Shown here piece after piece: positions 55,508 through 64,000 of a stretch of DNA of 64,000 bases. The position numbers and the translations under genes were made by a program. The stretch comes from Pseudorhodobacter ferrugineus DSM 5888 (GTDB taxonomy: Bacteria > Pseudomonadota > Alphaproteobacteria > Rhodobacterales > Rhodobacteraceae): NCBI RefSeq assembly GCF_000420745.1, contig NZ_ATVN01000004.1, positions 149,753 through 213,752 on the forward strand, in the 5' to 3' direction. Position 1 is the first letter of the stretch; each line of letters starts with the position of its first letter. A model generated the notes under the pieces. That model had not been told where the DNA came from and ran no database searches. It was given only the letters and a program-made list of their open reading frames with translations.

Positions 55508-55609
55508 ACAGGGCAGTATGCCCAGGACCTTTTCAATCAGAACACGTGTGGTGCTAGGGAGCGCGTGGGTGGGAGGAGGGTCCTGATGGGGTCGGGGCCC
55601 TCCTATTTT
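55508..55609 (+). ncRNA. Candidate small RNA
   Basis: A possible promoter (TTGCAG at 55473-55478, 17-bp spacer, TAGAAC at 55496-55501) is followed by about 100 bp without a credible frame: a 5' hairpin GGGCA-GTA-TGCCC (55511-55523), a purine-rich GGGAGGAGGG stretch, and a terminator-like 10-bp stem (55574-55583 with 55595-55604, one G-T pair) with an ATTTTC tail. It has an independent unit between a finished gene and a converging one. No known RNA family was recognised. Confidence 0.4.
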
Positions 55610-55629
55610 CACACCACTACGGGGTCATT

Positions 55630-56457
55630 CTATTGTAACGCTTGCCGCAACGCCGCCGCATCAATCGGCGCGTTTGTGAAAATATGCCAAGCATCAATCC
55701 CTTGACCAAAGAACAGCTCATAACCTGAAATAACCTGCAAACCCGCCGCTTTGGCATCTTGCAGAAACCGCGTATCAATCGGCGTATAAACCGCGTCAAA
55801 CGCCCAAGCCGCCCCTTGCATCACATGTGCAGGCATTGGCGTGCCATCATACCCTACCATCCCAATCGGCGTGCAGTTGATCAATCCACTGGCCCCGCGT
55901 GCAGCCTCGTCTACATTGTCAAAAACCACCACTTCGGTCTTTGGGCTGGCTTGTCGCAGCGCTGTGGCCAAGGTTTCGGCTTTGGTGCGGTCCAGATCCA
56001 TCAAGCGGATCCCCTCAGCGCCAAGCGCGATCAGCCCGAATGCGACCGCCCGTCCCGCGCCACCCGTTCCTACCATGCAAACCACGCCCGGCGTCACCTG
56101 CCCCATCTCTTTGCGATAAGCAGCGACGAATCCGGTATAATCGGTATTGAACCCAACTGGCCCGTCCGGTTCAAAAACCACCGTATTCACTGCCCCGATT
56201 GCCCGCACCAACGGGTCCGGCACGCTGACACACGCAAAGGCGGTTTTTTTATACGGATAGGTAATATTCAGCCCGCGAAAGCCTTGATCCCGCGCCAACG
56301 CAAAGACACCATCGAAATTCAGGCCCATATCGCGCGGCACCAAACGGTCATAACTGACAGAAAGCCCCGTAATCTTCCCTGCCAGCTGGTGCAGGCGCGG
56401 GGCTTGCGACTGCGCAATATTGTCCCCGATCAAGCCAAGTTTGATGTCTAGATCCAC
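55630..56457 (-). CDS. Shikimate dehydrogenase family protein
   Basis: A 275-residue NAD(P)-dependent dehydrogenase with the substrate motif GDNIAQSQAPRLHQLA, the catalytic-lysine segment GLNITYPYKKTA, and the nucleotide-binding loop MVGTGGAGRAVAFG. It departs from housekeeping AroE (SKSP and VTxPHK motifs) and is closer to the quinate/shikimate dehydrogenase or AroE-like branch, so it may work on another substrate. The gene ends next to the candidate small RNA. Confidence 0.82.
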   Translation of the reverse strand: MDLDIKLGLIGDNIAQSQAPRLHQLAGKITGLSVSYDRLVPRDMGLNFDGVFALARDQGFRGLNITYPYKKTAFACVSVPDPLVRAIGAVNTVVFEPDGPVGFNTDYTGFVAAYRKEMGQVTPGVVCMVGTGGAGRAVAFGLIALGAEGIRLMDLDRTKAETLATALRQASPKTEVVVFDNVDEAARGASGLINCTPIGMVGYDGTPMPAHVMQGAAWAFDAVYTPIDTRFLQDAKAAGLQVISGYELFFGQGIDAWHIFTNAPIDAAALRQALQ

Positions 56458-56542
56458 AATCGTTTCCTTAAAGACACGCCCAAAAAGATTGCCAAAATCT
56501 ACACGCGGCGAACGCCTTTTCCGTGGAAAAGGTTTGCGCGCG

Positions 56543-56962
56543 CTAGGCCTTCAACCCACCCATGCGCCGCACAATTTGCCATTCCTCGGCCGTCACTGGC
56601 TGCACCGACAGGCGCATGGATTTCACCAGCGCCATGTTTTCCAGCCCTGGCTGGACCTTGCAATCTTCCAATGTCACGGGCCGTGCCAGCGGCACCACCG
56701 CCGTTATCATCACACAATCCCAGCGCGGATCGTCGGTGGTGCTGTCCGGCGCGCTGGTCCGGCACACCTCAACCACACCGACAATTTCTTTGCCGATGTT
56801 GGAATGGTAGAAAAAACCAAGGTCGCCAACCTGCATCGCGCGCATGTTGTTGCGGGCCTGATAGTTGCGCACGCCGCCCCATTCCTCGCCCGCATCACCC
56901 TTGGCGACCTGATGGTCCCAGCCCCAAACATCGGGTTCAGATTTGAACAGCCAAAAGGCCAT
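56543..56962 (-). CDS. EVE domain protein
   Basis: A 139-residue PUA-like protein: MAFWLFKSEPDVWGWDHQVAKG, WGGVRNYQARNNMRAMQVGD, FFYHSN and EVCRTSAPD are the family pattern. EVE domains are predicted readers of modified bases in RNA or DNA. The ATG shares one base with the TGA of the preceding YCII gene, so the two are coupled. Confidence 0.9.
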   Translation of the reverse strand: MAFWLFKSEPDVWGWDHQVAKGDAGEEWGGVRNYQARNNMRAMQVGDLGFFYHSNIGKEIVGVVEVCRTSAPDSTTDDPRWDCVMITAVVPLARPVTLEDCKVQPGLENMALVKSMRLSVQPVTAEEWQIVRRMGGLKA

Positions 56963-57234
56963 CAGCCTACAACCTTTTTCCATTCCGTAATCTGAACAGA
57001 TGCAAACAACCCTGCCAACGCATAGGGGTCCGCCGCCGCCCAGGCCTGACCTTGGGCCAATGTGTCCACCGACAGCACCACCAGCGACCCGCACATCTCA
57101 CCCTCGGGTGTCAGCAACGGCCCTGCCATTTCCACCACGCCCGTGGCCTCGATATAGGCCAAATGCGCCGTGCGGTTGTCTTTACGGACCTGCAAGGCAC
57201 CAGGTTTGTCATGGCAAAAAAGGGCGACGCGCAT
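56962..57234 (-). CDS. YCII-related protein
   Basis: A 90-residue ferredoxin-like-fold protein (MRVALFCHDKPGALQVRKDN, then HLAYIEATGVVEMAGPLL and the DPYALAGLF segment with the conserved Asp-Pro pair). YCII proteins may be small hydrolase-like enzymes; the function here is unknown. It follows gpsA after 6 bp and overlaps the EVE gene, in the leftward group tsaD-gpsA-YCII-EVE. Confidence 0.88.
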   Translation of the reverse strand: MRVALFCHDKPGALQVRKDNRTAHLAYIEATGVVEMAGPLLTPEGEMCGSLVVLSVDTLAQGQAWAAADPYALAGLFASVQITEWKKVVG

Positions 57235-57240
57235 TGGGGT

Positions 57241-58176
57241 TTACTCCTGTTTCAATGGTCGGGACATGAGGGCGCGAATGGCATCCTCAAGCATGATTTT
57301 GTTTTGGGTTAGGCCTGCGACCATCTGGGTCACAGGCATATCAACACCCAATTTATGTGCCAGTGTAGCCACTGCCAAAGCCGTCGCAACCCCTTCGACA
57401 GTCACAGCAGGATCAAAAGCAACACCTGCGCCCAGCGCTTGCCCAAACCGAAAGTTACGCGATTGCGCCGATGTGCAGGTCAACACCAAGTCGCCAAACC
57501 CCGACAACCCGCTCAGGGTTTCAGGCCGCGCGCACTTGTGCAGCGCCAGCCGCTTCATCTCGGCAAACCCGCGGGTCATAAGTGCCGCCCGCGCGCTTTC
57601 ACCAAGACCTGCGCCCATCACCACGCCCGCCGCAATCGCGATCACGTTTTTCAGCGCCCCGCCAAATTCGGCACCTGTCACGTCGGTCGTGCGGTACAGG
57701 CGCAAAACATCCGTAGAAAGCTGGTGCTGCAACGCCTCGCCCACCGCATCATCGGCACAGGCCAGCGTCAGCGCAGTCGGCAGGCCCGCCGCAATATCGC
57801 TCGCAAAGCTCGGGCCGGTCAGAATGGCCGCGACTGCGTCACCACAATGCGCCTCAATCACACCTGTGGGGCCAAGGCCTGTGGTCAGATCAACCCCTTT
57901 GCAACACGCAACCAAACGCTTTCCAGCAAACATCGCGCCATGATCGGCCAAAAACCGCCCCATCGCTTGCGCAGGCAAGGCCAGCAAAACTGTATCGCAG
58001 CGCGCCCCCTCTGCCAAATCCGCGGCAACTGTCACCAGCAAAGGCAGTTCGGCCCCGGGCAACCGCACAATCTCACGTCCCGTTTGGCCGCGCCCCCACA
58101 GGGTAACAGGTTGCTTTGCCCCCAAGGTTATCGCCAGCGCCCCGCCAAACGCTCCTGCCCCGATGATCCCGATCAT
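57241..58176 (-). CDS. gpsA: Glycerol-3-phosphate dehydrogenase [NAD(P)+]
   Basis: Reduces dihydroxyacetone phosphate to sn-glycerol-3-phosphate, the backbone of phospholipids. The 311-residue protein has the Rossmann loop [23 protein letters not shown], and the catalytic-lysine region [17 protein letters not shown]. It overlaps tsaD by 4 bp (ATGA), as is common in alphaproteobacteria. Confidence 0.95.
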   Translation of the reverse strand: MIGIIGAGAFGGALAITLGAKQPVTLWGRGQTGREIVRLPGAELPLLVTVAADLAEGARCDTVLLALPAQAMGRFLADHGAMFAGKRLVACCKGVDLTTGLGPTGVIEAHCGDAVAAILTGPSFASDIAAGLPTALTLACADDAVGEALQHQLSTDVLRLYRTTDVTGAEFGGALKNVIAIAAGVVMGAGLGESARAALMTRGFAEMKRLALHKCARPETLSGLSGFGDLVLTCTSAQSRNFRFGQALGAGVAFDPAVTVEGVATALAVATLAHKLGVDMPVTQMVAGLTQNKIMLEDAIRALMSRPLKQE

Positions 58177-59252
58177 GCCTTGGCCCCCTTTTTACCAAAG
58201 CCCAAAAGCGCTGGGCTGGTCTGGTCCAACGGCCAACGCGGCCGTGCCGATAGTGTTAGATCGTCGCTATGCCCAAGGCGAAACCGCTCTATCCCCGCCC
58301 AAGCGATCATTGCTGCATTGTCGGTACACAGGGCCAGAGGCGGTGCCAGAAACTGCACGCTGTTTTCAGAACAAACCTTTTCCAACGCCGCGCGGATCGC
58401 TTGGTTTGCGGCCACGCCCCCTGCCACGGCAAATGCCTTTACGGGTGCCATGGCCAAGGCACGGCGGGTCTTTTCCGCGACAACATCCACCACAGCCGCC
58501 TGAAACCCAGCGCATAAATCGGCGCGGTCTGCCCGCAACATACCACCCTTTTCGACAATCACCCCATCGCGCGCGCGCAGCAAGGCGGTTTTCAGCCCCG
58601 AAAACGACATGTCACAGCCAGGCCGGTCCAAAAGCGGACGCGGCAGGGCAAAGCGTTTGGGATTGCCCAACGCCGCCTCGGCCTCGACCATTGGGCCACC
58701 AGGTTGGGGCAGGCCCAAAACTTTGGCCACCTTGTCGAACGCCTCACCCGGCGCATCGTCAATAGACGCGCCCAGACGGGTAAAGCTGTCTGGCCCATCG
58801 ACCCGCAAATATTGGCAATGTCCGCCCGAAACCAGCAGCATCAGGTATGGAAATTCCAACCCATCCGTCAAACGCGGGGTCAGCGCATGGCCCGCCAGAT
58901 GGTTCATCCCGATCAGCGGAAGACCTGTGGCAGCGGACAGCCCCTTGCCGCACATCACCCCAGCCAACACGCCGCCAATCAACCCCGGCCCTGCCGTCAC
59001 GGCGATTCCATCCAAATCGCCAAAGCCGACTCCCGCCGCCGCCATCGCTTGCGCCACACAACCATCAACTCGCTCGGCATGGGCGCGGGCAGCGATTTCG
59101 GGGACCACGCCACCAAAGGCCGCATGCAAACTGGTTTGCCCTTCGACAATAGACGCCAAAATCTGTCGCCCGCCCTCGCCATCACGCACAATTGCAGCCG
59201 CCGTGTCATCACAGCTGCTTTCGATCCCAAGGATGGTTAAGGTTTTGCGCAT
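58173..59252 (-). CDS. tsaD: tRNA t6A threonylcarbamoyltransferase TsaD
   Basis: Transfers the threonylcarbamoyl group to A37 of ANN-decoding tRNAs. The 359-residue ASKHA-fold protein has [16 protein letters not shown], the iron-binding MNHLAGHA and [12 protein letters not shown], and [12 protein letters not shown]. The start at 59252 is used; the ATG at 59264 is an alternative. Divergent from hemD by 45 bp. Its partner tsaE is at 47186. Confidence 0.96.
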   Translation of the reverse strand: MRKTLTILGIESSCDDTAAAIVRDGEGGRQILASIVEGQTSLHAAFGGVVPEIAARAHAERVDGCVAQAMAAAGVGFGDLDGIAVTAGPGLIGGVLAGVMCGKGLSAATGLPLIGMNHLAGHALTPRLTDGLEFPYLMLLVSGGHCQYLRVDGPDSFTRLGASIDDAPGEAFDKVAKVLGLPQPGGPMVEAEAALGNPKRFALPRPLLDRPGCDMSFSGLKTALLRARDGVIVEKGGMLRADRADLCAGFQAAVVDVVAEKTRRALAMAPVKAFAVAGGVAANQAIRAALEKVCSENSVQFLAPPLALCTDNAAMIAWAGIERFRLGHSDDLTLSARPRWPLDQTSPALLGFGKKGAKA

Positions 59253-59297
59253 ATCAGGCCGTTGCATGGGAGTTTTATAGCAGGTAACACCTGCATC

Positions 59298-60029
59298 ATG
59301 GCCACACAATCCCGCCTGCCCGCCTTTCTGCTGACCCGCCCCGCCGCGCAAAGCAATCGCTTTGCGGGCCAGCTGCGGCAGCGCTTTGGACAGGATATCG
59401 AAGTCACCATCAGCCCCCTGATTGCGCCGCGCTTTGTGAATGCCGCCCTTCCGGCTGGCCCGTTTGACGCGCTGATCTTTACCTCAGAAACCGGTGTGAT
59501 GGCATTTCAGACCCTAAAGCCCCGCCCCGAAACCATGCCAAAGCTTGCCTATTGCGTTGGCAAACGTACTGCAAAAGCGGCTTTATTGGCGGGGTTAGAG
59601 CCTGTATCTGCCGATGGTGACGCATCTGATCTTATCACCTTTATCGGCAAGCAGGGGCCAGCGCGCTTGCTCCATATTTGCGGCGCGCATAGCCGTGGCA
59701 ATGTGGCCCAAAGGTTAACCGATTCAGGCCTAAAGACAGACATATGCGTTCTTTACGAACAAGTAGAACAGCCCCTGTCGTCCTCAGCAATTGACCTGCT
59801 TCAGGGGGAAATGCCTGTGGTGGTTCCCCTGTTTTCTCCTCGCAGCGCCGCCCTATTCTGCCAAAACGTTTCTTTCCTTACGCCACTGGCGCCGTTAACC
59901 TTTGCAGCCCTAAGTAAAGCGGTTGGGGAGGAATTGTTGAAATTGACACCTGTAAACCTGTGCTATGCAAACCAACCGAACGCAGTTTCGCTGCTGGATG
60001 CTATCTCTGGTTTCTATGCCGCATCCTAG
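59298..60029 (+). CDS. hemD: Uroporphyrinogen-III synthase
   Basis: Closes hydroxymethylbilane to uroporphyrinogen III. The 243-residue protein is weakly conserved, as is usual for HemD, but has the start [17 protein letters not shown], the [10 protein letters not shown] segment and the [13 protein letters not shown] near the C-terminus. The neighbours mitofilin and HemY-like gene confirm the call. The ATG at 59298 gives the standard length. Confidence 0.9.
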   Translation: MATQSRLPAFLLTRPAAQSNRFAGQLRQRFGQDIEVTISPLIAPRFVNAALPAGPFDALIFTSETGVMAFQTLKPRPETMPKLAYCVGKRTAKAALLAGLEPVSADGDASDLITFIGKQGPARLLHICGAHSRGNVAQRLTDSGLKTDICVLYEQVEQPLSSSAIDLLQGEMPVVVPLFSPRSAALFCQNVSFLTPLAPLTFAALSKAVGEELLKLTPVNLCYANQPNAVSLLDAISGFYAAS

Positions 60030-60110
60030 ATGGCTTGAGCCTGTGGCCCTGTCAGTCTAGGCTAAGGAAAAACCCTGGCACATCCGGAGCATTGGAATGG
60101 AGGCGCATTT

Positions 60111-61394
60111 ATGGCTACCCCAAAGACACCGCGCAAAGCCGCGACAAACCCAAAACTGGATAAGCGTGTCGAAACCCCTGACGCGACACCTGTTGAAAAG
60201 TTGATAGAGGCTGGAGACGCGAAAGAAGCCGTGGCAGAGGCCCCTCCCCCCGAGGCGGCCAGTGTTGAGGATGCGGAGGTTATGGACCCGCCCAAACCGA
60301 CGCCAGAATCGACACCCGAGCCGGACCACGCGAATGACGAAACATTCGACAGCGAAACGTCTGTGCCCTCAGGCGCGCCCGCCGTCATAAAATCCGGCCC
60401 CGGCTTTTTGCCTTTGGTTCTGGGTGGCGTCATCGCCGCCGGTATCGGCTTTGGCCTTGCGCGTTATGTCGTGCCAGAAGGCTGGCCCCTGCCCGGCAAA
60501 TCGCCTTTGCAAACCCAACTGACCCAGCATGCAGATGAGATTGCGGCATTACACGCCCAGTTTCAGGCCTTGCCACAAGACAGCTCGCAGGCCGTGATGA
60601 ACGAGCTTGCCGCCCTGCGCGCCACAGCCAACACCGCACTCGAAAAAGCCGAAGCCGCAAAGCTGGCCACCATGCCCGCAACAGACCAAGATAGCGCAGC
60701 GCGCATCGCGGCGCTTGAAGATGGGCTCGCCGCACTTGAATCCCGTCCTGCTGGAACCGACGTGGTTGATCTCGCGGCCCTGACCGGCCTTTCCGCCGAA
60801 CTCGACAGCCTGCGCAGCGATCTTGCCGCGCAAAAAACTGCCACTAAATCCTTGATATCCGAGGCCGAAACCATGCGTGCAGATGCTGCTGCCAAGGCCC
60901 AATCCGTACTATTGCAGGCCGCGTTGACCAAGATAAAGGCCGCAATGCTGGGCGGGACGCCCTTTGTGGAACCGCTGACACTGCTGGTTGATGCCGGTTT
61001 GCCTGTGCCCGCGATACTGAGAGAGAACGCCGAGAACGGGGTACCAACCCAAGCCGCCCTGATTCAAGGGTTTGAAGATCCGGCCCGTGCCGCGCTGGCA
61101 CAAAGCCTGCGCGGAAATATGGGCAGTACATGGACCGACCGCATGGGGTCGTTTCTGCGGAGCCAAACCGGCGCGCGGTCGTTGACTCCGCAAGAAGGCG
61201 ACGATCCTGATGCCGTACTGTCGCGCGCAAATGCCGCCGTGGTATCTGGTGATTTGCCCACCGCACTGACCGAGATCACCACACTGCCCGATCCGGCGCA
61301 AACCGCGCTAGCCGGTTGGGTAGCACAAGTTAATCTGCGCATTGACGCGCAAGTAGCGACTGCCGCCTTGGCGACAGCGTTGAGCGAAAGGTAA
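60111..61394 (+). CDS. Mitofilin (Mic60) homologue
   Basis: A 427-residue inner-membrane protein: a charged, proline-rich cytoplasmic N-terminus (1-95), one helix (about 99-120), a long coiled coil in the periplasm (125-250), and a C-terminal mitofilin domain (about 270-420, KIKAAMLGGTPFVEPL). Alphaproteobacterial mitofilin is related to mitochondrial Mic60 and is linked to membrane invagination such as intracytoplasmic membranes. The position between hemD and hemY is the conserved one. Confidence 0.88.
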   Translation: MATPKTPRKAATNPKLDKRVETPDATPVEKLIEAGDAKEAVAEAPPPEAASVEDAEVMDPPKPTPESTPEPDHANDETFDSETSVPSGAPAVIKSGPGFLPLVLGGVIAAGIGFGLARYVVPEGWPLPGKSPLQTQLTQHADEIAALHAQFQALPQDSSQAVMNELAALRATANTALEKAEAAKLATMPATDQDSAARIAALEDGLAALESRPAGTDVVDLAALTGLSAELDSLRSDLAAQKTATKSLISEAETMRADAAAKAQSVLLQAALTKIKAAMLGGTPFVEPLTLLVDAGLPVPAILRENAENGVPTQAALIQGFEDPARAALAQSLRGNMGSTWTDRMGSFLRSQTGARSLTPQEGDDPDAVLSRANAAVVSGDLPTALTEITTLPDPAQTALAGWVAQVNLRIDAQVATAALATALSER

Positions 61395-61403
61395 GCCACA
61401 AAC

Positions 61404-62876
61404 ATGATTTGGTCGCTCATCAAAGTTTTGCTGTTTGTCGCCGCGATTGCGGGCCTTACCTATGGTGCAGGGGTGTTGATGGACACGGGCGGCGGTATCC
61501 GTATTGCCATGCTAGGCGTCGAATACACGCTGGAACCATTACAGGCCGCTATTGCGCTCTTGCTCCTCTTGGCAGCCCTTTGGGTGCTTTTAAAGCTCAT
61601 CGGCTTGGTCGTCGCTGTCTTGCGCTTTTTGAACGGCGACGAAACCGCCATTTCTCGCTATTTCGACCGCAACCGGGAACGTAAAGGGTATCAGGCGCTA
61701 TCTGATGGCCTTATGGCCTTGGCATCGGGTGAAGGGCGTGTGGCACTGTCACGTGCGGCCAAAGCCGATAAGCTGTTGGATCGCCCTGAACTGACCACCC
61801 TGCTGATCGCCCAAGCGGCGGAAATGACAGGCGACACCAAGCGCGCGACCGAGGCGTACAAGCTGCTGCTCGACGATGATAAATCCCGCTTTGTGGGTGT
61901 CCGCGGGTTGATGCGCCAAAAGATCGCTGAAGGCGATACAGCAACCGCGTTGAAATTGGCTGAAAAGGCTTTTGCGCTGAAACCCAAGCACGATGAAATC
62001 CAGGAAACGCTGTTGAACCTGCAAACCGGTCAAGGCGATTGGAAAGGCGCGCGCGTCACCCTTGGCGCCAAGCTGAAATCCGGCGCCTTGCCGCGCGATG
62101 TGTTCCGCCGCCGTGATGCCGTTCTGGCCCTGCAGGAGGCCCACGGCGTGCTGGACGAAAACGCCAGCATCGAATCCCGCGAGGCCGCGATTGAGGCGAA
62201 CCGCCTGTCGCCAGACCTGATCCCCGCCGCTGCAATGGCCGCCCGTGGCTATATCGCCAAGGGGGATGCGCGCAACGCGACCAAGGTGCTGAAAAAGGCA
62301 TGGTCCGCCCAACCGCACCCCGATCTGGCAGCCGCCTTTGCCGAAATCACGCCAGACGAATCCAGCGTCCAGCGTTTGAAACGCTTTCAGACTCTGACCA
62401 AGCTGAACCCCGACCACATCGAAACCCGCCTGCTGCTGGCCGAACTCAGCCTGACGGCCGAGGATTTCCCCGCCGCCCGCCGTGCGCTGGGCGACCTTGC
62501 CACGAGCCACCCCAACGCCCGCACTTTGGCGATTATGGCGGCGGTGGAACGTGGCGAAGGCGCCGATGATGCCGTAATCCGTGGCTGGCTTGCCCGCGCC
62601 CTGACGGCCCCGCGCGGCCCGCAATGGTGCTGTGACAAATGTCAGGCAATTCATACGCAATGGGTGCCGATCTGCGACAATTGCGCGGGCTTTGATACCC
62701 TGTCATGGCGCGAACCCGCAGATACCACGGGGCCAAGCGCAACCGGCACCGAACTTCTGCCCCTTATCATCGGCAAACCCCAACAGCCTGCAGTTTCGGA
62801 CCCGGATGCCGATACCAATGAACCCGAAGATGCCGAAATTGTTTCGGACCCCGCCCCGGAAAAAAACGAAAAATAG
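61404..62876 (+). CDS. hemY: HemY-like TPR membrane protein
   Basis: A 490-residue inner-membrane protein with two N-terminal helices (WSLIKVLLFVAAIAGLTYGAG; AAIALLLLLAALWVLLKLIG), TPR-type helical repeats from about residue 110 to 400, and a C-terminal zinc-ribbon-like CCDKC...CDNC pair before an acidic tail. HemY_N proteins accompany heme-synthesis genes, but the role is not established. Starts 9 bp after the mitofilin stop. Confidence 0.88.
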   Translation: MIWSLIKVLLFVAAIAGLTYGAGVLMDTGGGIRIAMLGVEYTLEPLQAAIALLLLLAALWVLLKLIGLVVAVLRFLNGDETAISRYFDRNRERKGYQALSDGLMALASGEGRVALSRAAKADKLLDRPELTTLLIAQAAEMTGDTKRATEAYKLLLDDDKSRFVGVRGLMRQKIAEGDTATALKLAEKAFALKPKHDEIQETLLNLQTGQGDWKGARVTLGAKLKSGALPRDVFRRRDAVLALQEAHGVLDENASIESREAAIEANRLSPDLIPAAAMAARGYIAKGDARNATKVLKKAWSAQPHPDLAAAFAEITPDESSVQRLKRFQTLTKLNPDHIETRLLLAELSLTAEDFPAARRALGDLATSHPNARTLAIMAAVERGEGADDAVIRGWLARALTAPRGPQWCCDKCQAIHTQWVPICDNCAGFDTLSWREPADTTGPSATGTELLPLIIGKPQQPAVSDPDADTNEPEDAEIVSDPAPEKNEK

Positions 62877-62970
62877 GGGTACACAGTTTTAAATTCCGGT
62901 GATACTAGCCCGCCCATGCGCTAACATAACGGCTTGGCGCATGAGGCACAGAACGCCCCGCGAAAAGATG

Positions 62971-63009
62971 GCCGGTGTAGCTCATCAGCTAGAGCACATC
63001 ATTCGTAAT
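62971..63009 (+). pseudogene. 5' half of a tRNA-Thr (partial duplicate)
   Basis: 39 bp match the 5' half of the intact tRNA-Thr at 63096 at 37 positions and stop just after the anticodon (CGT). The last 20 bp (TAGAGCACATCATTCGTAAT) are identical and form a direct repeat with 63115-63134. The acceptor strand here reads GCCGGTG, not GCCGCTG, and no 3' half follows. It is best read as an attachment-site scar. Confidence 0.8.
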
Positions 63010-63095
63010 TAGCGGGTCTCCGAGAGAATGACGCGCAATACCAGTCAGTTGCGGGGCTTGACGAGAAATTACTAGGACCATAGTAGGGTCCGTAC

Positions 63096-63171
63096 GCCGC
63101 TGTAGCTCATCAGGTAGAGCACATCATTCGTAATGATGGGGTAGTAGGTTCGAGTCCTATCAGCGGCACCA
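63096..63171 (+). tRNA. tRNA-Thr (anticodon CGT)
   Basis: A complete 76-nt cloverleaf: 7-bp acceptor GCCGCTG with CAGCGGC, D arm GCTC/GAGC, anticodon stem CATCA/TGATG with loop TTCGTAA (anticodon CGT, decoding ACG), T loop TTCGAGT with stem GTAGG/CCTAT, discriminator A and encoded CCA. It lies directly upstream of an integrase gene. Confidence 0.95.
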
Positions 63172-63232
63172 CTTGAAGTTCCAACGCATTGATCACGCTC
63201 AGTTTCTTTGGGAAAGTGCGGGAGCGTAGGAC

Positions 63233-63682
63233 ATGGCGAATGACAAATCGGTGCCCTTTTCTTTTACCAAGAACGGCATCTATTACTTCGAACGGAGGGT
63301 CCCAAGTGACCTTCAGAAGCACTATTCATCCAAGAAAATCACTTATTCGCTGAAGACCCGGTCAGCACCTTCCGCCGCATCGAGGGCCAGTAGAGCAGCG
63401 CACCAGCTTGATGAGTATTGGTATCACCTGCGGATCAAGGACGTAGAGTTGCCGGGCAAGCATAAACTGCGCATGGCTTGCGACATTGCCAGCAGTGCAG
63501 GTCATGCCCCATTTACGGACGCTGTGACGCTCTCCGAGGCAGTTGATGTCTATCTTAAGCTGAAGGGAGCCAACCGTCCGATGACCTTTCGTCGTGCCGC
63601 AGAGAGGTCATGCGGGTACGTCATCGACGTTGCTGGCGACAAGGACCTTCGGGCCTACATGTTGATTGTCACTGAGAACTGA
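63233..63682 (+). pseudogene. Tyrosine integrase, truncated by an IS element
   Basis: The frame starts 61 bp after the tRNA and shows an integrase N-terminal domain (SFTKNGIYYFERRVPSDLQKHY, then ITYSLKTRSAPSAASRASRA, as in phage/island tyrosine recombinases that bind arm sites). At 63660 the sequence changes to an IS21-type end, and the frame stops seven codons later without any catalytic R-H-R-Y domain, so it should be inactive. It marks the edge of a genomic island integrated at the tRNA. Confidence 0.85.
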
Positions 63683-64000
63683 CCCGGCATTGTCACCGCG
63701 ATTTGACCCACCCATTAGTTATGTTCTCTATGTCATGATGGCGTCAATGCTGTTGCCTCCTTTCGCTTTTTCTTCGCTGTTTCGGAGCTGGCCTTGAAGC
63801 GGTAGCTGTCATTGCCAGTCTCGAGGATGTGGCAGCGATGGGTAAGACGATCGAGCAGTGCGGTGGTCATCTTGGCATCGCCGAACACGCTGGCCCATTC
63901 GCTGAAGCTCAGGTTGGTGGTGATGATGACGCTGGTGCGTTCATACAGCTTGCTCAGAAGGTGGAAGAGCAATGCACCGCCAGAGGCACTGAACGGCAGG
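63660..64000. mobile_element. IS21-family element (one end, continues beyond the window)
   Basis: The end begins at TGTTGATTGTCACTGAG (63660). Two internal repeats ATTGTCAC-N7-8-TGACCC occur with a 24-bp period (63665 and 63689), the multiple-terminal-repeat design of IS21 elements, and istB starts close behind. The other end is outside the window. Confidence 0.85.
63733..64000 (-). CDS. istB: IstB-like ATP-binding protein (C-terminal part)
   Basis: 89 residues of the helper ATPase of an IS21-family transposase: [20 protein letters not shown], then [21 protein letters not shown] and [21 protein letters not shown], which are the family's sensor and C-terminal segments. The N-terminal Walker motifs lie beyond position 64000. 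Confidence 0.92.
   Translation of the reverse strand, partial: LPFSASGGALLFHLLSKLYERTSVIITTNLSFSEWASVFGDAKMTTALLDRLTHRCHILETGNDSYRFKASSETAKKKRKEATALTPS

Overview
The window reads as chromosome of a GC-rich alphaproteobacterium of the order Rhodobacterales (Rhodobacter/Roseobacter type). The main grounds are the RegB / SenC-RegA-HvrA redox-regulator cluster next to ahcY, the hemD-mitofilin-hemY group, the tsaE-amgK-murU-addB-addA-trxA group, a short malyl-CoA lyase, and full-length TTAA-N7-TTAA boxes of the CtrA type. The genus cannot be fixed by eye.

Layout. 1-6250: pnp, a secreted fasciclin protein, rpsO, a 1-Cys peroxiredoxin and an aldehyde dehydrogenase. 6250-8570: a palindrome-rich spacer and a decaying NADH:flavin oxidoreductase gene with three separate lesions. 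8587-15400: UspA, a site-2-type protease, a branched-chain aminotransferase, an Hsp70-like protein, a VOC protein, a gene-free stretch with two terminators, trpS and a rhomboid that lacks its catalytic residues. 15500-17000: a DUF3592 protein and a lower-GC accessory islet. 17200-23400: rluA, two VOC proteins, free-Met sulfoxide reductase, a thiolase, a STAS/anti-sigma pair and a gamma-glutamyltransferase. 23449-31240: an AEC transporter, aroC and pheS, an SGNH lipoprotein, rplT/rpmI, pyk, an N-formylglutamate amidohydrolase family gene and DUF1244.

31300-35650: three tandem RTX-repeat proteins with a near-identical, unusual hydrophobic N-terminus; the first two have a perfect CtrA-type box at nearly the same distance before the start. 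35686-49304: D-amino-acid transaminase with dipeptide epimerase, mcl1, then one long leftward group (DivL-like PAS protein, tsaE, amgK, murU, addB, addA, trxA) mixing cell-wall recycling, tRNA modification and recombination repair. The DivL-like gene has its own CtrA-type box. 49437-54745: regB facing senC-regA-hvrA, an HD hydrolase and ahcY. 55020-62876: DUF2853, a candidate small RNA, a shikimate dehydrogenase family gene, EVE, YCII, gpsA, tsaD, then hemD, mitofilin and hemY. 62900-64000: a tRNA-Thr integration site with a partial tRNA duplicate, an integrase cut by an IS21-family element, and the end of istB.

The most interesting signals are the four TTAA-N7-TTAA boxes, all intergenic (two in front of RTX paralogues, one after the third, one before the divL-like gene), the RTX triplet itself, the tRNA/integrase/IS21 junction, the pseudo-rhomboid, and two candidate non-coding RNA regions.
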